Notes: a model not told the origin generated them from the letters alone. A DNA stretch of 64,000 nt from Candidatus Gemmiger stercorigallinarum (GCA_019119495.1 DWWX01000020.1:245738-309737), one strand, 5' to 3'. Positions 27,608 through 39,973 are shown, counted from the stretch's first letter. Program-made: numbers and translations.

Positions 27608-30600
27608 TTACTCCTCGTCCTGGCCGCCCAGCTTGCGCTCCTGCCACTGGGCGCGGGTGACCAGCACCGCACGGGGCTTGGCGCCCTCGTAGGGGCCGAT
27701 GACCCCCTCCTGCTCCATCTGGTCCATGATGCGGGCAGCGCGGGCATAGCCCAGCTTGCAGCGGCGCTGCAGCAGGCTGGTGGAGGCCTGTCCGGCCTCG
27801 ATGACGCACTCCACCGCCTGGTCGAACATCGGGTCGCGGGCGGAGCCGCCGTCGGCGTCGTCGCCGGGATCATGGCCGCCCTTTTCGGCCACGGCGCGGC
27901 GCTCCATCTCGGCGATCATCTCCTCGTCGTACTGGGCGGAGCTGGTGGTCTTGATAAAGTTGAGCACCGCGCTGATCTCCTCGTCGGTGACGTAGGTGCC
28001 CTGGATGCGGGTGGGCTTGGCCGCGCCCACCGGCAAAAACAGCATATCGCCGTTGCCCAGCAGCTTTTCGGCGCCGCCGGCATCCAGGATGGTGCGGCTG
28101 TCGATCTGGCTGGACACCGCAAAGGCGATGCGGCTGGGGATATTGGCCTTGATCAGGCCGGTGATCACGTCCACGCTGGGGCGCTGGGTGGCGATGATCA
28201 GGTGGATGCCCGCGGCGCGGGCTTTCTGCGCGATGCGGCAGATGTAGTCCTCCACCTCCTTGCCGGCCACCATCATCAGGTCGGCCAGCTCGTCGATGAC
28301 GATGGCGATATAAGGCAGGTGTTCCAGCACCGGGGACTGGGCGGCCAGCTTGTTGTAGCTCTTGATGTCGCGGACGTTGTTTTCGGCAAACAGTTTGTAG
28401 CGGCGCTCCATCTCGGCGACGGATGCACCCAGCGCGCCGGCGGCCTTGCGCGGCTCGGTGACCACCGGCATCAGCAGATGGGGGATGCCGTTGTACTCGG
28501 CCAGTTCCACCACCTTGGGGTCGATCAGGATCAGCTTGACGTCCCCCGGCGAGGAGCGGAACAGGAAGCTGATGATGATGGAGTTGACGCAGACCGATTT
28601 GCCGCTGCCGGTGGAGCCGGCGATCAGCAGATGGGGCATCTTGCACAGGTCGGCCACCTGGGCGGTGCCGGCGATGTCCTTGCCCAGCGCCATAGTCAGC
28701 GGGGACTGCATGTTGATATAGTTGGGCGACTCGAACACGCTGCGGATGTTGACCGCCGCGCGGATGCGGTTGGGCACCTCGATGCCCACGGCGGGCTTGC
28801 CGGGGATGGGAGCCTCGATGCGGACGCCGGCGGTGGCCAGGTTCAGTGCGATGTCGTCGGCCAGGTTGGTGATGCGGCTGATCTTGACGCCGGCCTGGGG
28901 CTGCAGCTCGTACCGGGTGACCGACGGGCCGCGGCAGATGTCCATGATGCGGGTCTTGACGCCAAAGCTGTCCAGCGTGCGCACCAGGGTGTCGGCGTTT
29001 TTCTTCATCTCGCGGGCGGCGCCGGCGTCGTCCTCCGGCTTGTTGGGGTTGAACAGGTTGAGCGACGGGTAGCAGTAGGGCTGCACCTCGGCCTGGGCCA
29101 GCTCGGCCAGGCTGGGCTGCCGGCCGGCGGCAGCCTCCCCGTCACCGGGGGCCACGGCAGCCACGGCGGCGGCCCGCGGCGGCGTGTGGACAGGCTCCGA
29201 CGCTGTGTTGCCGGCGCCGGATACCCGCAGGCGGGAGATGCCGTCCGCCTCCTCGGCGGCCGGTTCGGCGGGCGCGGCGGGGGCCGCGGGGGCCGCGGGG
29301 GGCGCCGCCCTCCCGGCCAGCACGTCGCTGATGGGCACGCCGGCGTTCCAGGCGGCCTGGGCGGCGTCAAAGCTGCCGCCCAGCGTGGGGATCACATCCC
29401 GCGTGCCCATGGGGTCGGGCTGCGGCGCAGGCTGCACCGTGGCGCGCTGGGCTTCCACATCCAGGCGGATCTCGCCCACGCTGTCCTCGTCGGCCTCGTC
29501 GGGGATGCCGGCCATGGCCCTGCGGATCAGGTCGTCCAGCTCGCCGGAGGTGGTCGGCTCCGGTTCGGGCGCGGCCTCCAGATGCAGCGAGAAATCCTCC
29601 TCCGGTTCCGGCTCCGCCGGGGCGGCGGGCCGGGGTGCAGGCTGGCGGTTTTTGCGGCCCAGCTGCTTGAGCGGGTCCAGGCCAAAGGTGCCGCCGGGGC
29701 CGATCTCCACCGGCTCCAGCGGGTCGTGCTCCAAAGCCTCGTGCAGCACCTGATCGGCGCGGTCGGGGCCCAGGTCCACGTCAAAGGCGGCGCGCTGGTC
29801 GGCCTGCGGCATGACCGGGGCGGCCCCGGATACCGCGGGCTGGCCGGGCCGGGCCGGGCGGGGGGCGGCAGGCTGCTGCGCTGCCCGGCGGCGGGCCAGG
29901 CGGGCTTCGTCCTGCTCCAGGTAAGGCTCGGCGTCAAAGGCCGGGTGATGGGGCTGGTCGGCGGGCTGCGTGTCGGGCAAAGCGCCGGTCAGGTTCTCGA
30001 TGGGTTCCTCCTCCGGGCCACCGGCAAACAGCTGGGTGTCGTACTCGGTCTCGCCGGCCTCGGCTTTGGCGCGGGCTTCCTTCAGGCGGGCGGACTGGTA
30101 GGCGATAAACTGCACCACATCCTTTGGCGTGACGGCAAAAAAGACCATCAGCCCGGTGATAAACAGCAGGATCATCACAAAGTTGGCGGCAGGGCGGCCG
30201 CACAGCGCCACCAGGCTTGCGCCGATGGCGCCGCCGAACACGCCGCCCGCCCAGAACCGGGTCTGGCCCCAGGCAAACAGCGTCTGCACCACCTGCACAA
30301 AGTTGGAATCCCCCACCGTAAAGCTGGAGAACACCACCGGCACGCTGCTGCACACCAGCGCCAGCAGCAGCGTTTTGGCCAGGAACTTGCCCACCAGATA
30401 GCCCGAAGCCATCAGATAGGCCACATACAAAAGCAGCGGCCCTACAAAGTAGGTCAGGATGCCGAACACCCCGAACAGCCAGCCGCGCACCAGGTTCCAG
30501 GCGGCCTGCCCCGGAACGACCACCAGCGCGATGGCCAGCACGCCCAGCGCCGCCACCAGAATGCTGCCCATAACGCCGGAGCGTTCCTCCCGGCGCCGGG

Positions 30601-30754
30601 TACGGCGGGAAGCCGGCTTGCCGGAACTGCTGCTGCGCCCCGATCCGCTTTTGCTGCGCGCGGAGCTGCTGCGCGTGCCGGAGCTGCGCCCGGCCGAGGA
30701 CGGCCGCTGCGCGGAAGATTTTGCCGACGATCTGCCGGAACGAGATTGTGCCAT
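27608..30754 (-). CDS. FtsK/SpoIIIE family DNA translocase
   Basis: Four N-terminal TM segments, Pro/Ala-rich linker, IAGSTGSGKSVCVN, C-terminal winged-helix gamma domain. Confidence 0.95.
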   Translation of the reverse strand: MAQSRSGRSSAKSSAQRPSSAGRSSGTRSSSARSKSGSGRSSSSGKPASRRTRRREERSGVMGSILVAALGVLAIALVVVPGQAAWNLVRGWLFGVFGILTYFVGPLLLYVAYLMASGYLVGKFLAKTLLLALVCSSVPVVFSSFTVGDSNFVQVVQTLFAWGQTRFWAGGVFGGAIGASLVALCGRPAANFVMILLFITGLMVFFAVTPKDVVQFIAYQSARLKEARAKAEAGETEYDTQLFAGGPEEEPIENLTGALPDTQPADQPHHPAFDAEPYLEQDEARLARRRAAQQPAAPRPARPGQPAVSGAAPVMPQADQRAAFDVDLGPDRADQVLHEALEHDPLEPVEIGPGGTFGLDPLKQLGRKNRQPAPRPAAPAEPEPEEDFSLHLEAAPEPEPTTSGELDDLIRRAMAGIPDEADEDSVGEIRLDVEAQRATVQPAPQPDPMGTRDVIPTLGGSFDAAQAAWNAGVPISDVLAGRAAPPAAPAAPAAPAEPAAEEADGISRLRVSGAGNTASEPVHTPPRAAAVAAVAPGDGEAAAGRQPSLAELAQAEVQPYCYPSLNLFNPNKPEDDAGAAREMKKNADTLVRTLDSFGVKTRIMDICRGPSVTRYELQPQAGVKISRITNLADDIALNLATAGVRIEAPIPGKPAVGIEVPNRIRAAVNIRSVFESPNYINMQSPLTMALGKDIAGTAQVADLCKMPHLLIAGSTGSGKSVCVNSIIISFLFRSSPGDVKLILIDPKVVELAEYNGIPHLLMPVVTEPRKAAGALGASVAEMERRYKLFAENNVRDIKSYNKLAAQSPVLEHLPYIAIVIDELADLMMVAGKEVEDYICRIAQKARAAGIHLIIATQRPSVDVITGLIKANIPSRIAFAVSSQIDSRTILDAGGAEKLLGNGDMLFLPVGAAKPTRIQGTYVTDEEISAVLNFIKTTSSAQYDEEMIAEMERRAVAEKGGHDPGDDADGGSARDPMFDQAVECVIEAGQASTSLLQRRCKLGYARAARIMDQMEQEGVIGPYEGAKPRAVLVTRAQWQERKLGGQDEE

Positions 30755-31014
30755 GATCCATGTACCCCTCTTGCTGAAAGCGCCCCGGCCCTTTAGCGGA
30801 GTGCGCATACGATGTTCTATGTATCCGGGGCGGCGCGCCGGCAGGCGGTGCGCTGTCCCCTGTTTTCCAGTTTCAATCGAAATCTATGGTCTTTTATTTT
30901 AGCATGAAATTCCGGTCTTGTAAAACCGCGCGGGGCCATATTGGCCGGGCGCGGCGTAAAAAATCCAGCCGGGACGGCAGGGCGTTTTTGTCGACTTTCA
31001 CAATAGTTGACGTT

Positions 31015-31716
31015 TCAGCGAGCGTTATCGATCTCACGGTAGAGGTAGGCCAGCGCGTCGCCCAGGCCGCCCAGCGCGTCGATCAGCCCCTCGTCCACAG
31101 CCTGCTGGCCGTTGAGCACGGTGCCCATGTCCATGACCAGCTCGCCGGTGTTGTGCATCAGCTGCACAAACCGCTCGGCCGAGATGCCGGAATGCCCCGA
31201 CACAAAGCTGACGATGCGTTCCTGCATCTGCTCAAAGTAGCGCATGGTCTGGGGCACGCCCAGCACCATGCCGGAATGCCGCACCGGGTGCACCGTCATG
31301 GTGGCGGTGGGCACGATAAAGCTGCGCCGGGCCGACACCGCCAGCGGGATGCCGATGGAGTGCCCGCCGCCCAGCACCAGCGTGGCGCTGGGCTTGGACA
31401 GGCCGGCGATCAGCTCCGCCAGCGCCAGGCCGGCCTCCACATCGCCGCCCACCGTGTTCAGGATTACCAGCAGGGCCTCGATCTCGGGGTCCTCCTCAAT
31501 GTCCACCAGCTGGGGGATGACGTGCTCGTACTTGGTGGTCTTTTGGTTGTCGGGGGCAAAGCTGTGGCCCTCGATGGTGCCGATGACGGTCAGGCAGTGG
31601 ATGGTGTGGCTGCCGCGGGTGGCCGCCACGATGCCGCTCTCGGCGATCAGTTCCTGCTCTTTCTGTTTCTGCATGGCGTCCTGCCGGGGGGCAGGCTTTG
31701 CCGGTTTCTGGCTCAT
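31015..31716 (-). CDS. ClpP-like serine protease, TepA type
   Basis: [43 protein letters not shown]. Confidence 0.85.
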   Translation of the reverse strand: MSQKPAKPAPRQDAMQKQKEQELIAESGIVAATRGSHTIHCLTVIGTIEGHSFAPDNQKTTKYEHVIPQLVDIEEDPEIEALLVILNTVGGDVEAGLALAELIAGLSKPSATLVLGGGHSIGIPLAVSARRSFIVPTATMTVHPVRHSGMVLGVPQTMRYFEQMQERIVSFVSGHSGISAERFVQLMHNTGELVMDMGTVLNGQQAVDEGLIDALGGLGDALAYLYREIDNAR

Positions 31717-31845
31717 GGAAATACCTCCTTGCATTGCCGGCGCAGCGCCGGACATCTTCTGGGAAAGTATGCCCAGAAGCCTTCCCGCTTATTTGTTGCA
31801 CCGGCGGCGGAGAGCGCCCCAAAGGCCAAAAACTTAGACAAAAAA

Positions 31846-31874
31846 TTGACAAACGCTTTTGAAATGATTATACT
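31846..31874 (+). promoter_or_regulatory. SigA-type promoter for rex
   Basis: TTGACA - 17 nt - TATACT. Confidence 0.75.
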
Positions 31875-31974
31875 GTTTTTGTGAGATATGCTGTTTCCGG
31901 GTTCGGCCGGCAGCTGCGCACAGCCGTTTTGAACCCTTTGCAAGGCGCAAAGTCCGATATGGGGAGGTGCACGT

Positions 31975-32616
31975 ATGCCCGCGCAAAACAAAGTATCGCT
32001 GCCCGTGATCAAACGGCTGCCCAAGTATTACCGCTATCTGGTAAGCCTTTCTGCCGACGGGCGGGACAAGGTGTCCTCTAGCGAGCTGGCCCGCATGATG
32101 GGCACCACCGCCAGCCAGGTGCGGCAGGATTTTAACTGCTTTGGCGGGTTTGGCCAGCAGGGCATCGGCTACAAGGTGGATGTGCTGCTGGAAGAGATCG
32201 GCCGCCTGCTGTTTGGCAGCGGCGAGCTGCTGCCCACCATCCTGATCGGCGCCGGCCGGCTGGGCAACGCGGTGTCCAGCTTTATCGCCCGCGACACCAA
32301 CGGCTACCGGCTGATCGCCGCCTTTGACATCAACCCCGACCTGGTGGGCCGGGAGATGAGCGGCGTGACCATCCGCCCGCTGGAGGAGCTGGAATCCTTC
32401 TGCCGGGAGTACAAGCCCGTTGTGGCGGTGCTGTGCGTGCCCCGCCAGAGCGCGGTGGAGGTAAGCGGCGAACTGGTGCGGCTGGGGCTGAAAGGGTTTT
32501 GGAATTTCAGCCACTACGACCTTTCGGTGGAGCACCCGGAGGTGACCGTCGAGAATGTACACCTGGGCGACAGCCTGATGAGCCTGGGCTACCGCCTGCG
32601 CAACAGCGGCATGTGA
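31975..32616 (+). CDS. rex: Redox-sensing transcriptional repressor Rex
   Basis: MPAQNKVSLPVIKRLPKYYRYL, SSSELARMMGTTASQVRQDF, GAGRLGNAV. Confidence 0.95.
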   Translation: MPAQNKVSLPVIKRLPKYYRYLVSLSADGRDKVSSSELARMMGTTASQVRQDFNCFGGFGQQGIGYKVDVLLEEIGRLLFGSGELLPTILIGAGRLGNAVSSFIARDTNGYRLIAAFDINPDLVGREMSGVTIRPLEELESFCREYKPVVAVLCVPRQSAVEVSGELVRLGLKGFWNFSHYDLSVEHPEVTVENVHLGDSLMSLGYRLRNSGM

Positions 32617-32673
32617 CCCAAACGCCGCCCCTGCGACCTGCCCCGTCCCCGGCCCATGCGCCGGGCCTGTTCC

Positions 32674-32705
32674 CTGCCAGCCGCAGACTGCGGCTGGCAG
32701 TTTTG
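32674..32705 (+). terminator. Rho-independent terminator after rex
   Basis: CTGCCAGCCGCA-GAC-TGCGGCTGGCAG-TTTTG. Confidence 0.9.
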
Positions 32706-32791
32706 CTGCGGCGGATTGCAATTTGCCGCCAATCCCGTATAATAGAAAAGAATCTGGCGCGGGCACCGCGCAAAAACGGAGGAATTCCCTG

Positions 32792-33406
32792 ATGGCAAAG
32801 CTCTATTTCCGATACGGCGCGATGAACAGCGGCAAGACGACGGCGCTTTTGCAGGTGGCGTTCAACTACAAGGAGCGGGGCATGCGGGTGCTGATTTTGA
32901 AACCCGCGGTGGACACCAAAGGCGGAGACCGGCTGGTGTCCCGGCTGGGCGTTGGGCGCAAGGTGGATGCGCTGGTCACCCCCGACCGGGATGTTTTCGC
33001 CCTGGTGGAGGCAGACCGGAACGGCAGCGGCTCCCTGGCCTGCGTGCTGTGCGACGAAAGCCAGTTTTTCACCCCCGAACAGGTGGAGCAGCTGTTCCGT
33101 GTGACGGTGGACCTGGGCATCCCGGTGATCTGCTACGGCCTGCGCGCCGATTTCATGATGAAAGGTTTCCCCGGCTCCACCCGGCTGCTGGAACTGGCCC
33201 ACACCATCGAGGAGATGAAAACCATCTGCGCCTGCGGGCGCAAGGCCACCTGCAACGGCCGCAAGGTCAACGGGCAGTTCGTGTTCGAGGGCGAGCAGAT
33301 CGCCATTGACATGGTGGACCATGTGGAGTACGAAAGCCTCTGCCCCCAGTGCTGGTACCGGGAGTACCGCGCCTATCAGAAGCGTCAGGGCAAAACCGGC
33401 GGGTAA
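32792..33406 (+). CDS. tdk: Thymidine kinase
   Basis: MAKLYFRYGAMNSGKTTALLQ, DESQFF, zinc-ribbon CACGRKA/CPQCW. Confidence 0.95.
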   Translation: MAKLYFRYGAMNSGKTTALLQVAFNYKERGMRVLILKPAVDTKGGDRLVSRLGVGRKVDALVTPDRDVFALVEADRNGSGSLACVLCDESQFFTPEQVEQLFRVTVDLGIPVICYGLRADFMMKGFPGSTRLLELAHTIEEMKTICACGRKATCNGRKVNGQFVFEGEQIAIDMVDHVEYESLCPQCWYREYRAYQKRQGKTGG

Positions 33407-33442
33407 GCCCCGCCCGGATGCCCGGCGGACGATCTGCAACGA

Positions 33443-33503
33443 CAAAAGCCGCACCGCGTCCCCTTCCCCTTTGACGGGGCGGGACGCCGGTGCGGCTTTG
33501 TTG
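33443..33503. terminator. Bidirectional terminator between tdk and alpha/beta hydrolase gene
   Basis: CAAAAGCCGCACC..GCGTCCC / GGGACGCCGGTGCGGCTTTGTTG. Confidence 0.8.
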
Positions 33504-33529
33504 TCTGCCGGGCCCGATCCCCCGGCGGG

Positions 33530-34501
33530 TCATTCTTCGGGGCGGTCCTGCGGCCGGCCTTGTCCGCCGAACAGCCGGCTGTCCAGCCAGGCAAGCTCGT
33601 CGGCAAACAGTTCGGCGCGGTTGGTCTCGTTGTGCATCTCGTGGCGGCCGCCCTCGTAGATCTGGCAGGTCAGGTCCTGCATGCCGGCGTCGCCCAGGAG
33701 GGCGTAGACCTCGCGCACGCCGCTGCCGTAATCTCCCACCGGGTCGTCGGTGCCGGCCACCAGCAGGACGGGCAGATCTTTGGGCAGGGACGCCGCCCAT
33801 TTGCGGCTGCTGACGTGGGTCAGCGCGGTGAGCATATCCCGGTAGGCCGCCGCGGTAAAGTTGAACTGGCAGCCGGGGTCGGCGTCGTAGGCGGCAACCA
33901 CAGCCGGGTCGCGGCTGACCCAGGCATTGTGCGAGACCGCATCCGGAATGCGCCTGCAGTAGCTGCCGGTCTGCGCACGGATGATCAGCGCCGAGTGATA
34001 TCTCTGCCCGGCCACCGCCGCCGTCACACGGGCCAGCGCCAGCCCCAGCCGGTTGCGGGGCGAGGGGCCCGCGGTGCCGCTGAGGATCAGCGCGTCGATG
34101 GTATCCGGCCAGAGTTCGGCATACCAGCGGGCAAAAAAGCTGCCCATGCTGTGGCCGTACAGCACCACCGGCAGACCAGGAAACCGCTGATGCAGCTTGT
34201 CGTTCATGGTTTTTAAGTCCGCCAGGATGCAGCGGTAGCCGTTTTTGTCGGCAAAGTGGCCGCGATCCTCCGGCGGGGCGCTGGCGCCGTGGCCCAGGTG
34301 GTCGTTGCCGGCCACCGCAAAGCCCTGCGCCGTGAAAAAGTCGATCAGATGCCGGTAGCGGCCGATGTACTCGCACATGCCGTGGCTGATCTGGATCACG
34401 GCGCGGGGCGCCGCGCCGGGCAGCGTGTACAGGTAACCGGCGATGATGTGGTTTTTGTCCGCCGACGGGTATTGCAGCGGCTCGCAGTTGGGCTGCGTCA
34501 T
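33530..34501 (-). CDS. Alpha/beta hydrolase (monoacylglycerol lipase-like)
   Basis: VIQISHGMCEYIGRY, LYGHSMGSFFARW, VLLVAGTDDPVGDYG. Confidence 0.85.
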   Translation of the reverse strand: MTQPNCEPLQYPSADKNHIIAGYLYTLPGAAPRAVIQISHGMCEYIGRYRHLIDFFTAQGFAVAGNDHLGHGASAPPEDRGHFADKNGYRCILADLKTMNDKLHQRFPGLPVVLYGHSMGSFFARWYAELWPDTIDALILSGTAGPSPRNRLGLALARVTAAVAGQRYHSALIIRAQTGSYCRRIPDAVSHNAWVSRDPAVVAAYDADPGCQFNFTAAAYRDMLTALTHVSSRKWAASLPKDLPVLLVAGTDDPVGDYGSGVREVYALLGDAGMQDLTCQIYEGGRHEMHNETNRAELFADELAWLDSRLFGGQGRPQDRPEE

Positions 34502-34550
34502 AGTGTGTCCTCCCCTGCTGTGCAGGTCCGGGGTGAATAGGCGGGCGCGG

Positions 34551-35873
34551 TCAGAATCGTTCGACGCCGTCGGCCGTAACGCGGGCGTAGACCAGCGGCG
34601 GCAGCGCGGGCTTTGTGTCCGACAGGATCAGCCCGCCGCGGTACATTTCCTCCGCCGCCGGGAACAATGCCGGGTCGTCGGCATAGAAGGTGCAGATGGC
34701 GTCGCCGGGGCGGACGTAGTCGCCCAGCTTTTTGTGCATGACGATGCCGGCGGCAAAGTCGATGGCGTCCTCCTTTTTGATGCGGCCGGCACCCAGCAGC
34801 ACGCTGGCGTTGCCGATCTTCTCCACGTCGTTTTTGGCGATGTAGCCCTCGCCCTGGGCGGTCAGGGCATAGCGGTACTTTGCCGCGGCCAGCTTGCCGG
34901 GGTCGTCGATGCAGGCGGCGTCGCCGCCCTGGGCCGCGAACATCTGGCGGCACTTGACAAAGGCGGTGCCGTCGGCCAGGGCGCGCTCGGCCAGGGCGCG
35001 GCAGGCAGTCAGGTCCCCCCTGCCCGCCAGTACCAGCATATTCGACGCCAGCTGCAGGCAGACCTCGGTCAGGTCTGCAGGACCGCGGCCCTTTAGCACC
35101 GCGATGCTCTCGGCCACCTCCAGCGCGTTGCCGATGTTGTGGCCCAGGGGCTTGTCCATATCGGTGATAAGGGCGGCCACCTTGCGGCCGTGGGCGGTGC
35201 CGATGGAGACCATCAGCCGGGCCAGCTCGATGGCATCGTCCAGGTTTTTCATGAACGCGCCGTCGCCCATGGTCACATCCAGCAGGATGGCGTCGGAACC
35301 GGCCGCCAGCTTTTTGCTCATGATGGAGGAGGCGATCAGCGGGATGCAGCCCACGGTGGCGGTCACGTCCCGCAGGGCGTAGAGCTTTTTGTCCGCCACG
35401 GCGATCTGGCCGCTTTGGCCGATGACCGCAATGCCGATGTCGTTGACCTGGCGGAAAAATTCCTCCTGCGTCAGGCTGGTGCGGGTGCCGGGCACCGACT
35501 CCATCTTGTCGATGGTGCCGCCGGTGTGGCCCAGGCCGCGGCCGCTCATTTTGGCGATCTTGACGCTGCAGGCCGCCACGATGGGCGCAATGACCAGCGT
35601 GGTCTTGTCGCCCACGCCGCCGGTGGAATGCTTGTCCGCCTTGACGCCGGCAATGGCCGAGAGGTCGACCATATCGCCGGAGCGGGCCATCACCTCGGTC
35701 AGCACCGCGGTCTCCTCGTCCGTCATGCCCCGCAGATAAATGGCCATCAGCAGGGCGCTCATCTGGTAGTCAGGCACGTCGCCGGACACATAGCCGTTGA
35801 CCGCAAAGGCGATCTCGGCCCGGTCCAGGACGCCGCCGTCCCGCTTTTTGGCGATGATGTCATACATACGCAT
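34551..35873 (-). CDS. Pyrimidine-nucleoside/thymidine phosphorylase
   Basis: MRMYDIIAKKRDGGVLDRAEIAFAVNGYVSGDVPDYQMSALLMAIYLRGM, DKHSTGGVGDKTTL. Confidence 0.93.
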   Translation of the reverse strand: MRMYDIIAKKRDGGVLDRAEIAFAVNGYVSGDVPDYQMSALLMAIYLRGMTDEETAVLTEVMARSGDMVDLSAIAGVKADKHSTGGVGDKTTLVIAPIVAACSVKIAKMSGRGLGHTGGTIDKMESVPGTRTSLTQEEFFRQVNDIGIAVIGQSGQIAVADKKLYALRDVTATVGCIPLIASSIMSKKLAAGSDAILLDVTMGDGAFMKNLDDAIELARLMVSIGTAHGRKVAALITDMDKPLGHNIGNALEVAESIAVLKGRGPADLTEVCLQLASNMLVLAGRGDLTACRALAERALADGTAFVKCRQMFAAQGGDAACIDDPGKLAAAKYRYALTAQGEGYIAKNDVEKIGNASVLLGAGRIKKEDAIDFAAGIVMHKKLGDYVRPGDAICTFYADDPALFPAAEEMYRGGLILSDTKPALPPLVYARVTADGVERF

Positions 35874-35917
35874 GGTGGATACTCCTTTGTTTGCGGCGCG
35901 ATCCTGCGCCAAAAAGC

Positions 35918-35957
35918 GCGAACGCCCGGCCCGCAGGGTTCCGGGCCGGGCGTTCGC
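35918..35957 (-). terminator. Rho-independent terminator after the ABC permease gene
   Basis: 15-bp stem GCGAACGCCCGGCCC/GGGCCGGGCGTTCGC then GCTTTTTGG on the - strand. Confidence 0.85.
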
Positions 35958-35990
35958 CGGTTATTGTTGTGTGTGCAAAGCGTACAAAGG

Positions 35991-36983
35991 TCAGCGGGAG
36001 CCTTTGTCGTAGGGGATGCCCTCCGCCTTGGGGGCTTTGGACTTTTTGGAAGTGAAGATCAGAACGATCATGGTGACGATATAGGGCAGCATCTGGTACA
36101 GGTTGGAGATGTCCCGCACGCCCTCGAACTTGGGCAGGAAGGCCAGCGAACTGTTGTAGGCCGCAATGACCTTGAACAGCGCAAAGAACACCGCCGAGCC
36201 CAGGATGGGCAGGGGTTTCCAGTTGCCGAAGATCATGACCGCCAGCGCCAGGAAGCCGTAGCCGCCCACGTCGGAGTTAAAGCCGCTGCCGGCCGCCACC
36301 GTGTAGGCCAGACCGCCGATGCCGCCCAAAAAGCCGGAGAGCAGCACGCCGGCATAGCGCATGCGGTAGACGTTGATGCCCACCGAGTCCGCCGCCTGGG
36401 GATGCTCGCCGCAGGCGCGCAGCCGCAGGCCGAACCGGGTCTTGTACAGCACGATGTACGAGACGATCAGCAGAATGATGGCGATGGGGGTGGTCAGGTA
36501 AAAATACTTGAAGAACAGCGTATCCCAAAAGCTCTGGCCCTCGATGGGGGCAAGGCCCACCGTCTCGCGGGTGATGCGCACCCAGCGGGGGATGCTGATG
36601 GTGGTCAGGCCCTGGCCCTGGATAGCCCAGGTCAAAACCACCGCAAAGGCGGGGGCAAACTGGTTGAGCGCGGTGCCGCCGATGGTCTGGTCGGCTTTGA
36701 GGTTGATGGCGGCAAAGGCCAAAAGCAGCGAGAAGATCATGCCGCACAGGCCGGCCACCAGGATGGCGATGAACATGGCCAGCTGGGGGTGCGCCGCGCC
36801 GAAGCCGTTCTGGTCAAAGGCCTGCAGCGTAAAGCAGGCGAACAGCGCGCCGATGATCATCATGCCTTCCAGGGCGATGTTGATGACGCCGGAATGTTCC
36901 GAGAACATGCCGCCCAGCGCCACCAGAAGAAGCGGCACGGCAAAAACCACCGTAAGACTGATAATATTGGCAAGTACGATCAT
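35991..36983 (-). CDS. ABC transporter permease, nucleoside/BMP type
   Basis: Polytopic; EHSGVINIALEGMMIIGA. Confidence 0.88.
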   Translation of the reverse strand: MIVLANIISLTVVFAVPLLLVALGGMFSEHSGVINIALEGMMIIGALFACFTLQAFDQNGFGAAHPQLAMFIAILVAGLCGMIFSLLLAFAAINLKADQTIGGTALNQFAPAFAVVLTWAIQGQGLTTISIPRWVRITRETVGLAPIEGQSFWDTLFFKYFYLTTPIAIILLIVSYIVLYKTRFGLRLRACGEHPQAADSVGINVYRMRYAGVLLSGFLGGIGGLAYTVAAGSGFNSDVGGYGFLALAVMIFGNWKPLPILGSAVFFALFKVIAAYNSSLAFLPKFEGVRDISNLYQMLPYIVTMIVLIFTSKKSKAPKAEGIPYDKGSR

Positions 36984-38088
36984 TTCCCGTCCGCCTCCTT
37001 CTCTTTGCGGCGGCTGAGCGCCCTGGTAATGACGCCGCGCATCAGCAGTGCGAAGGCCGCCAGATAGATGATGACTGCAATGACGATGTCGGTGGTCTCC
37101 GGCGAGTAGTTGGGCTGCATGGCCGAGCCGCCCACCTGCAGGTAGCTGACAAACAGCGAGCTGAAGATGGTGCCGATGGGGTTGGAGTTTGCCAGCAGCG
37201 CCACCGGGATGCCGTTGAAGCCCATGTCCAGAATGGATTTGGTGATGACGTACTGGACGGTGCCCGCCAGATAGTAGATGCCGCCGCCCAGGCCGGACAG
37301 CGCGCCTGCAATGACCATGGACAAAACCACGTTGCGCTTGGCGTTGATGCCGGCGTACTGCGAGGCGTCCTTGTTCAGGCCGCAGGCCTTGAGCTCATAG
37401 CCGAAGGTAGTCTTTTGCAGGACCACCCAGACGACGATGGCGACCAGGATGGCGATCAGGATGCTGATGTTGATCCAGGGGGAATCGCCGAACAGCTTTT
37501 CCAGCCCGCCGGTGGGGATGATGGCGCCGGGGTTGGCCGCGCTGAGCGCCGCCGTGCGGTCCGAGTTGGATGCGCCCCAGGCGGAGGCCAGCATAATGGG
37601 CATATTGGCAAAGACCAGGTTGACCAGGTACATGCCGATCCAGTTGAACATGATGGAGGTAATGACCTCGTTGACGTTGAACAGCGCCTTGAACAGGCCG
37701 GGGAAAACGCCCCAAACAGCGCCGCCCGCCATGGATGCCAGCAGGCAGACATACCAGGGCATCTGGAACTGGATGGCGAACAGCAGGGCGAAAAAGACGC
37801 CCAGGGTATACTGGCCCGGCGCGCCGATGTTGAACAGGCCGGTCTTAAAGGCAAAGCCCACCGAAAGGCCGCACATCATCAGCGGCGCCGCCTGGTACAG
37901 CACCTGCGAGAAGCTGTTCAGGCTGGAAATGCCGCGGGTCAGCATCGAGTTCATGCCGGCAAGCGCCGCGTCCGGTTTTAAGATCACCAGCAGGACAAAG
38001 CCCAGGATCAGGCCGACCACGATGGACAGCAAACTGGCCAGCACGCCGACCAGCGCGCCGTTTTGGGAAAGAGGCTTGCGCTGTTTTT

Positions 38089-38092
<4 letters not shown>
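36980..38092 (-). CDS. ABC transporter permease, nucleoside/BMP type
   Basis: FKTGLFNIGAPGQYTLG, NEVITSIMFNWIG. Confidence 0.88.
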
Positions 38093-39627
<1,535 letters not shown>

Positions 39628-39770
39628 TGGGTGCCTACCCCCTTTCTCCTGCTTGGGGGACCCGGTTCCGCCGGCGGCGCAGGGCTGACCGATGTACAGA
39701 CAGCAAACGAGCGCCGATGCCGCAACAGTTGCAGCCGGCGGAACAGGTCCTTTGTTTACTCTTTGTTCAT

Positions 39771-39799
39771 ATTATATCGAACATCGGCGCTTTTTACAA
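39771..39799 (-). promoter_or_regulatory. Promoter for the nucleoside ABC operon
   Basis: Reverse strand TTGTAA - 17 nt - TATAAT. Confidence 0.7.
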
Positions 39800-39973
39800 G
39801 GTTTTGGGGCAAAAAATCAAACTTGTTGTACAAAGTTTTTGAATAGTACGACTTTTTCAGCAAACCTCCGCGCCCTGCCGCCTGTTCCCTGCCGCTGCGG
39901 CAAACGGCGGAGCAGAAACGGTCTCCCCTGCCCGCGCTGTCCCGGCAGCGCAGCGGGCGGAACACAAAACGCC

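Noticed and set aside
27461-30796. 1111-aa plus-strand ORF opposite the FtsK/SpoIIIE gene
   Set aside because: Shadow ORF of a clear FtsK gene; composition typical of antisense frames in GC-rich DNA.
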